Source: a virus
Reading direction: 5' to 3' (one strand)
DNA length: 24,353 nt
Virus record (IMG/VR): IMGVR_UViG_3300025508_000148
Location: 1-24,353 of that record
Shown one piece after another: positions 21,028 to 24,353 of this stretch (its first letter is position 1; each line of letters starts with the position of its first letter). Made by a program: the position numbers and the translations under genes. Below the pieces are notes generated by a model that did no database searches, was not told where the DNA came from, and saw nothing but the letters and a program-made list of their open reading frames with translations.

Positions 21028-21222
21028 TCAGCCATCGTTGTGATTGACCTGAACGGTAAACCACTCAACCATTGAGTGATGCTTACGGAAAATGGATTCT
21101 ATTATTTCCCACATATCGATGCCAGAAATGACCGGCTTAGTCAGATCAAACCGCTCAGCTCGATAGCCATCAACGCAGCGCGCAAACTGATACCCGCTGA
21201 TGTCATCTAGGAGCTTTTTCAT
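21028..21222 (-). CDS. Small hypothetical protein, 64 residues; paralogue of the gene at 20809-21000
   Basis: The ATG overlaps the upstream stop by four bases (ATGA). The protein starts MKKLLDDISGYQFARCVDGY and contains RFDLTKPVISGIDMWEIIES. The shared beginning with the adjacent gene (same Lys-Lys-Leu-[IL]-Asp-Asp-[IV]-[ST]-Gly-Tyr pattern) shows common origin. Function is unknown. Confidence 0.65.
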   Translation of the reverse strand: MKKLLDDISGYQFARCVDGYRAERFDLTKPVISGIDMWEIIESIFRKHHSMVEWFTVQVNHNDG

Positions 21223-21716
21223 ACGGCCGCCTTATTAAGGATAACGGTGTGTGGGACGCCTGCGATGTCGAAGGAGAGCTTACCCTTCAACGCCAGCTTG
21301 GCAGCGAGGCACATAGCCTCTGTGGGATCGAACCCGGTTGTCTCCAGGAGCATTGGTGCGATGTACGGGAAACGCCAGCCTGAGGTCGTGCCCAGCCCTT
21401 CATCGGTATCGGGCTTTATGACAGTGTACGTATCGGTGTTGAACTTTTCTTTTTGCATGGCGTGCGATTCCTCTATAGCGTGATCGATTGCGTTGATGAC
21501 CAGCAGTTGTAAAACATAGGGCTGAGCGACCGTCCACTTCGCCACCGGGTCCGACTTCTCGTTTAAGACGGTCTTAACCTGAGCGTCATCGGTATGTATC
21601 GCGAATAGCGCAAACTTACCATCTAGCTCCATCTCGAACCAGTTTGACGACGAATAGTTTTCATCGGCGCCTGACGTAATGGTCAGGTGGCTGTACTTAA
21701 CGTTATCTATCTTCAT
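21219..21716 (-). CDS. Hypothetical protein, 165 residues, N-terminal domain shared with the gene at 17994-18239
   Basis: The ATG at 21716 has AGGAGG seven bases upstream and overlaps the preceding stop (ATGA), so I reject the longer frame. The N-terminal 45 residues resemble the cassette C protein (NVKYSHLTI..., NWFEMELDGKFALFAIHTDD). The middle is helical (LQLLVINAIDHAIEESHAMQ). The C-terminus includes FDPTEAMCLAAKLALKGKLS and FDIAGVPHTVILNKA. There is no catalytic signature. It is part of a translationally coupled gene row. Confidence 0.68.
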   Translation of the reverse strand: MKIDNVKYSHLTITSGADENYSSSNWFEMELDGKFALFAIHTDDAQVKTVLNEKSDPVAKWTVAQPYVLQLLVINAIDHAIEESHAMQKEKFNTDTYTVIKPDTDEGLGTTSGWRFPYIAPMLLETTGFDPTEAMCLAAKLALKGKLSFDIAGVPHTVILNKAAV

Positions 21717-21916
21717 TGGTCTTCCTCCTGAAACGGGGATTCCCGTTTCGTAATGAGCTGCTCGGCAGCTTGCCATCCCGCATACATTGACCGGGTGACA
21801 ATGTATTTATAATCACCAATCTGGACGCCTCGGAAAGGTTTTGTTGTTCGGTATAAATGCAATTTTTCCGCTTCATCTAATGTCATATAAAACGCCTCAA
21901 ACGCTTCTCTGCTCAT
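21713..21916 (-). CDS. Small phage protein of EAFEAxY...GWQAA type, 67 residues
   Basis: The start MSREAFEAFYMTLDEAEKLH and the later SMYAGWQAAEQLITKRE follow a pattern common to small proteins of unknown function in many phages: an N-terminal [ST]REAFEAW helix and a C-terminal [SD]xWxGWQAA helix. The stop overlaps the next ATG and its own ATG overlaps the upstream stop, both as ATGA, showing translational coupling. No enzymatic role is known. Confidence 0.72.
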   Translation of the reverse strand: MSREAFEAFYMTLDEAEKLHLYRTTKPFRGVQIGDYKYIVTRSMYAGWQAAEQLITKRESPFQEEDQ

Positions 21917-22386
21917 AAATTACCGACTTTCTCAATCAGCTGCTTCCCGCGCACTGCCGAATCGATAATATCCTGGGCATCCGTCATTAAGTCTTTGTGA
22001 CCCCTATTGCCGGGCTTCAACGCTTTCTTGATCAAATGCTGATACGCGGGGTTTGTGACACCCCACGCCGTAAGAACGTCGTAAACGTCAACCCATACGC
22101 CGGGTACGATCTCGACGTGGTAATGAGTGCGCTGGAGTCCTTTATCCGCTGTTATGGTCTCTTTAGTGACCACAGGGTTTGCCCACTCTGCCCGCGCCTC
22201 TCTCATCTGCATAACCTCAGCGCCTGTCAATCGCCCGCAGGGCATACTGTTGATCCACTCGGAAGAATCCACGTCTAAAAAGAATGCCTGCCGTGCTGCG
22301 CCCGACCCGAACGCTGCGTTATATACGTGCGCAAGATCTTTGCTTTCTAGGTATCTCCAAAATCGGTCCAAAGTTGTGCCTATCAT
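21913..22386 (-). CDS. Hypothetical phage protein, 157 residues, paralogue of the gene at 19741-20151
   Basis: GGAGG lies seven bases before the ATG. The C-terminal half (HVEIVPGVWVDVYDVLTAWG, VTNPAYQHLIKKALKPGNRG, HKDLMTDAQDIIDSAVRGKQ) resembles a family I recall from phages, where YDVLxAF.VTxPAxQHxIKK is followed by GxRGHKD. The N-terminal half is shared with its shorter paralogue. Both are linked to the early/replication region. No role is known to me. Confidence 0.72.
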   Translation of the reverse strand: MIGTTLDRFWRYLESKDLAHVYNAAFGSGAARQAFFLDVDSSEWINSMPCGRLTGAEVMQMREARAEWANPVVTKETITADKGLQRTHYHVEIVPGVWVDVYDVLTAWGVTNPAYQHLIKKALKPGNRGHKDLMTDAQDIIDSAVRGKQLIEKVGNL

Positions 22387-22556
22387 TGCGCGTCCTCCGC
22401 ATCAAAGAAATCCTGTATTTCTATTAGCTCAGCACGAAGGTCGTCGGCAATCTCTTCCTCCCAGACTTCAAGGGCCAGCTCTCGGGTCTCCGTTGTAGCC
22501 GTCATAACGTGTTTTTCCATAGCTTCGTCAAACCAACTTACGATAAATACTTTCAT
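22383..22556 (-). CDS. Small acidic protein, 57 residues
   Basis: I choose ATG 22556, five bases after AAGGGGG. The protein (MKVFIVSWFDEAMEKHVMTA...) starts with a beta-like strand and continues as an acidic helix (LALEVWEEEIADDLRAELIE). The stop overlaps the next ATG (ATGA). Small acidic early phage proteins often target host factors, but there is no evidence for that here. Confidence 0.62.
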   Translation of the reverse strand: MKVFIVSWFDEAMEKHVMTATTETRELALEVWEEEIADDLRAELIEIQDFFDAEDAQ

Positions 22557-22566
22557 ACTAACCCCC

Positions 22567-22938
22567 TTACCAAGTGATAAGCATCGGCTTATACCGCAGC
22601 AGTATGTCGACCAGCACGACGACAGCAATGCCGACGACGGTTGCTAAGACGATCTTGCCGTTTGTAGTCCACACGGACGTCGACGTGTTATACGTAGCAG
22701 CTAACTGCGAACGCATGGGCTCAGGCCACTTCTTGAGCCACCGAGGGTCGTTGCCCGCGAGTAACCATTGGATAACCTCTTCGTGGTCCCAACGGTTCAA
22801 GTTGCGAGGTCCGCGAGGCGCGGTAGACGGGATTTGGTACGGGGCAGGAAACGCACCCTTCTTAAGCCGACGGTACAAAGTTGGCTTAGAAATGGACGCG
22901 AGCGTGCAGACATGATCGAGCGTTATTAGGTTTTTCAT
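22567..22938 (-). CDS. AlpA/excisionase-like HTH protein with a C-terminal membrane anchor
   Basis: The 123-residue protein begins MKNLITLDHVCTLASISKPT followed by LYRRLKKGAFPAPYQIPSTA and NRWDHEEVIQWL. This is the MerR/AlpA-type winged HTH pattern with strands and a recognition helix (residues 1-59). A linker leads to a single hydrophobic segment (IVLATVVGIAVVVLVDILL, about 96-114) and a short basic end (RYKPMLITW). Membrane-anchored HTH proteins are unusual in phages; the anchor could tether DNA or regulate transcription from the membrane. The gene has its own consensus-like promoter and GGAG six bases before ATG. Fold assignment is good; function is inferred. Confidence 0.78.
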   Translation of the reverse strand: MKNLITLDHVCTLASISKPTLYRRLKKGAFPAPYQIPSTAPRGPRNLNRWDHEEVIQWLLAGNDPRWLKKWPEPMRSQLAATYNTSTSVWTTNGKIVLATVVGIAVVVLVDILLRYKPMLITW

Positions 22939-22963
22939 AATGTTCTCCGTTAATGGAAACCGA

Positions 22964-22993
22964 AGTATATGAGATGATATGCGACAATGTCAA
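22964..22993 (-). promoter_or_regulatory. Promoter upstream of the membrane-anchored HTH gene
   Basis: TTGACA (22988-22993), 18-base spacer and TATACT (22964-22969) on the minus strand, 26 bp before the ATG. It starts right after the upstream stop codon and shares its hexamers with the cassette A and B promoters. Confidence 0.78.
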
Positions 22994-23290
22994 CTAATGT
23001 AGTTCTCTTTTAACCTCTAGCTCTGGATTTTCTTCCAGCTCCGTCTCTAGCGCCGCATCAAGAATGCAGGTAGACAGTAGGCTCATGGCAAACGGGACAT
23101 CATCCGAGATGTGGATCAGGTGTGCGATAAGCTGGGTTAAGGCTCCTCCCAGCGCGGGAACAGTGTCGAGCTGCATGCCTTCAAACTCATCTATAAGCTG
23201 TGCTGCCATCTCGGCAGCACTTAGATAGTCTTCTCGTGCAGCGACGTCTTCTGGGTTGTCGAGGTCGTATTCCTTGCTGCGGTCTGTCAT
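22994..23290 (-). CDS. Acidic hypothetical protein, 98 residues
   Basis: AAGGA lies six bases before the ATG. The protein is acidic and helical (DLDNPEDVAAREDYLSAAEM, AAQLIDEFEGMQL, ALTQLIAHLIHISDDVPFAM), ending ENPELEVKRELH. The hydrophobic helices are amphipathic rather than membrane-spanning. I recognise no domain. It lies between the SSB-tailed small protein and the HTH-TM gene. Function is unknown. Confidence 0.65.
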   Translation of the reverse strand: MTDRSKEYDLDNPEDVAAREDYLSAAEMAAQLIDEFEGMQLDTVPALGGALTQLIAHLIHISDDVPFAMSLLSTCILDAALETELEENPELEVKRELH

Positions 23291-23302
23291 GTAGCGTCCT
23301 TC

Positions 23303-23554
23303 TTAGAACGGCACGTCAGCGTTAAATGCAGGTGCCGAGGGGTTCGAGGGCGTGGAAGGCTTCCACGTATCTACCTCAGCATACCACTTACCGCCCCGGC
23401 TTTCACATACTTGAACGTTAATCCATTCATCTGTCTGCTCTGTAAGGAATTGAATCAGTTCTTCACGCTTTATGCTGATGTTGCATTTTACCCAGTCGGG
23501 CGCCGTGTCGCGTGGTTTCTTTGCCAAAAGGCCATTCACAAATATCTTTTCCAT
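23303..23554 (-). CDS. Small protein with SSB-like C-terminal tip, 83 residues
   Basis: I choose ATG 23554, seven bases after GGAG; the longer frame reads through a terminator. The globular part contains MEKIFVNGLLAKKPRDTAPD, WVKCNISIKREELIQFL, EWINVQVCESRGGKWYAEVD and TW, a beta-rich pattern I recall from small phage proteins. A flexible Pro/Ser-rich linker ends in FNADVPF, resembling the acidic-hydrophobic tip (D-[DI]-[IL]-P-F) with which SSB recruits partners. With the DNA polymerase two genes upstream, a single-strand-binding or replication-accessory role is plausible. An OB fold is not proven. Confidence 0.68.
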   Translation of the reverse strand: MEKIFVNGLLAKKPRDTAPDWVKCNISIKREELIQFLTEQTDEWINVQVCESRGGKWYAEVDTWKPSTPSNPSAPAFNADVPF

Positions 23555-23571
23555 TATTTTTCTCCATATAT

Positions 23572-23592
23572 AAAAAGCCCCCGGTCGGGGGC
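23572..23592 (-). terminator. Intrinsic terminator between the RHH gene and the SSB-tailed gene
   Basis: A 6-bp all-GC stem (GCCCCC/GGGGGC, loop GACC on the minus strand) followed by TTTTT. It lies 110 bp after the RHH stop and only 18 bp before the next ATG, so it may also act as an attenuator for that gene. Confidence 0.8.
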
Positions 23593-23610
23593 AACCGATT
23601 CGGGGGAAGG

Positions 23611-23631
23611 TCTTACACAACGAGGAACATG
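23611..23631 (+). promoter_or_regulatory. Leader-like motif in reverse orientation (ACACAACGAGGAA)
   Basis: The plus strand carries TCTTACACAACGAGGAACATG. Its ACACAACGAGGAA is identical to 13 bases of the cassette B leader and its CTTACACAACG to the cassette A leader, yet it points the other way from all genes. It precedes a 34-residue plus-strand frame (23629-23733, MYTYSHLVYTT...). It may be a relic of an inverted cassette or a true small divergent gene. Confidence 0.4.
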
Positions 23632-23648
23632 TATACATATTCCCATTT

Positions 23649-23676
23649 AGTATACACGACAGCATTCACAAGTGAA
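23649..23676 (-). promoter_or_regulatory. Possible promoter in the gap downstream of the RHH gene
   Basis: TTCACT (23671-23676), 16-base spacer and TATACT (23649-23654) on the minus strand. Transcripts would start near 23642 and meet the terminator at 23572-23592, giving an RNA of about 70 bases or read-through into the SSB-tailed gene. Confidence 0.45.
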
Positions 23677-23701
23677 CGTGCCGCGCACATAAGGGGACTG
23701 G

Positions 23702-23875
23702 TTAATCTTTGTGGTACTTGTCTACTTCTTTAGACGCGTGAGGCGCGTCCCGATACCATTCAAACACTAGGCGTAACTGACCACCAATGGTACGGCCCTC
23801 GGACTTCGACAGGGCTTTGATCTCTTCGTACACTTCGCGTGGTACTAAGATCGACTTCCAACGTGTTGTATCCAT
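23702..23875 (-). CDS. Ribbon-helix-helix-like DNA-binding protein, 57 residues
   Basis: I choose ATG 23875 with AGAG eight bases upstream; the upstream GTG frame is mostly low-quality sequence. The product (MDTTRWKSILVPREVYEEIK, ALSKSEGRTIGGQLRLVFEW) follows the Arc/CopG ribbon-helix-helix pattern. A short strand (WKSILVP) is followed by two helices joined at SEGRT. Such dimers insert the strand pair into the major groove and usually repress their own operon. A near-perfect palindrome (23897-23917) covers the putative -10 element just upstream. It directly follows the DNA polymerase. A regulator of early genes is plausible. Confidence 0.72.
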   Translation of the reverse strand: MDTTRWKSILVPREVYEEIKALSKSEGRTIGGQLRLVFEWYRDAPHASKEVDKYHKD

Positions 23876-23896
23876 TACTATATCTCTGTTTGATTC

Positions 23897-23917
23897 TATA
23901 TTATCTAGGATATTATA
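23897..23917 (-). promoter_or_regulatory. Palindrome over a TATAAT upstream of the RHH gene; possible operator
   Basis: A 21-bp imperfect palindrome has 9-bp arms (TATATTATC / GATATTATA, one mismatch) around a TAG centre. The minus-strand TATAAT (23912-23917) lies inside one arm, with TTGCTT 15 bases further upstream. A repressor bound here would block the -10. Confidence 0.5.
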
Positions 23918-23968
23918 GGAACATATGCAAGAAAGCAAGAGCCCTGCGCAAGCAAAGCTCACTGCGCG

Positions 23969-24353
23969 TTATTTAGCTTCACCCCAAGACGGGCCTATCT
24001 CGATGTCGCACACGTTGGGCACCTCCAACGGTATGGCGGTCTCCATTACGCGGGCTATTTCCTGGGCCTCTTCGATGTTTTTGACAGACATTGCCAGCTC
24101 ATCGTGAATCTGCAACATAGGCAGCTTACCGGCCTTGTACAAGTTAACCATGGCCTGTTTAGTCATGTCCGCCGCTGACGCTTGTATGAGCCTGTTAAGG
24201 GCCTTGTATGTAAACGCTCGCTTGAGCCGGGTTGTGGGTCCGTAGGTGTCGACCGCTTCTTTGTACGGCAGGGCCTTGCTCATGGCAAAGGTGTCCGGCT
24301 CCCACATTTCAAAGCGGCACTTTCTGCCACCCAATGAGCGCAAAGAGCCGGCT
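23969..24353 (-). CDS. Family A DNA polymerase, C-terminal part (5' end outside window)
   Basis: The frame is open to the window edge, and about 128 codons are visible. It starts inside the palm/fingers region (AGSLRSLGGRKCRFEMWEP), which matches the G-x-x-R-T-x-x-GRR segment of polymerase I-type enzymes. It continues with YKALNRLIQASAADMTKQAM and MLQIHDELAMSV, where HDE is motif C with a catalytic acid in the palm. It ends in the usual short C-terminus (VCDIEIGPSWGEAK). It replicates the phage genome. The exonuclease domain and N-terminus are not visible. The small RHH gene lies 93 bp downstream in the same direction. Confidence 0.92.
   Translation of the reverse strand, partial: AGSLRSLGGRKCRFEMWEPDTFAMSKALPYKEAVDTYGPTTRLKRAFTYKALNRLIQASAADMTKQAMVNLYKAGKLPMLQIHDELAMSVKNIEEAQEIARVMETAIPLEVPNVCDIEIGPSWGEAK

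Noticed and set aside
1-24353. tRNA or rRNA genes
   Set aside because: I saw no cloverleaf with a T-loop GTTCRA and matching acceptor stem, and no rRNA-like stretch; a dedicated search could still find a divergent tRNA.
1-24353. Integrase, transposase or insertion sequence
   Set aside because: No recombinase motifs or terminal inverted repeats of IS type were seen; the AlpA-like HTH protein alone does not prove a temperate life style.

Overview
This window looks like part of a tailed-phage genome (Caudoviricetes), most likely a podovirus-like phage of a marine bacterium. Every convincing gene lies on the minus strand, so the map reads from right to left. Genes are tightly packed, often with ATGA or GTGA stop/start overlaps, and most have clear Shine-Dalgarno sequences. 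The P22-type portal, gp4-like connector proteins, absence of a tape-measure gene, and a run of small virion proteins of a kind I associate with marine phage genomes all support this. Host and taxonomy are inference; no host marker gene is present.

Right end (24353 to about 19741): the C-terminus of a family A DNA polymerase, a small ribbon-helix-helix protein with a palindrome over its putative promoter, a small protein with an SSB-like C-terminal tip, a predicted membrane-tethered helix-turn-helix protein with its own promoter, and a translationally coupled set of small genes that contains several paralogous pairs.

Middle (19760 to 15713): a 443-bp gap dense in GTTAC/GTAAC motifs runs into the 5' end of the small terminase gene (terS). 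The terS 3' end overlaps a PD-(D/E)XK nuclease gene by 140 bp. Next come three small cassettes, each built as promoter, 5' hairpin leader, one or two genes of unknown function, and terminator. Two of the promoters and three of the terminators are nearly identical in sequence. About 400 bp of GC-rich tandem repeats follows, immediately upstream of the large terminase gene (terL).

Left part (15712 to 1): the packaging and virion module. In transcription order it holds terL, a protein of unknown function, a P22-like portal, a small protein, an M15 peptidase endolysin, a small coiled-coil protein, a GroES-like co-chaperonin, scaffold, a conserved head-region protein, a putative decoration protein and the major capsid protein. 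A strong terminator and a new promoter-like sequence follow directly. Then come small structural proteins, a possible holin, the connector/adaptor proteins, a 22-residue-repeat protein and the N-terminal part of a tail fibre that runs off the left edge.

The least explained parts are the GTTAC array at terS, the repeated cassette module with its covarying leader hairpin, and the GC-rich repeat upstream of terL.
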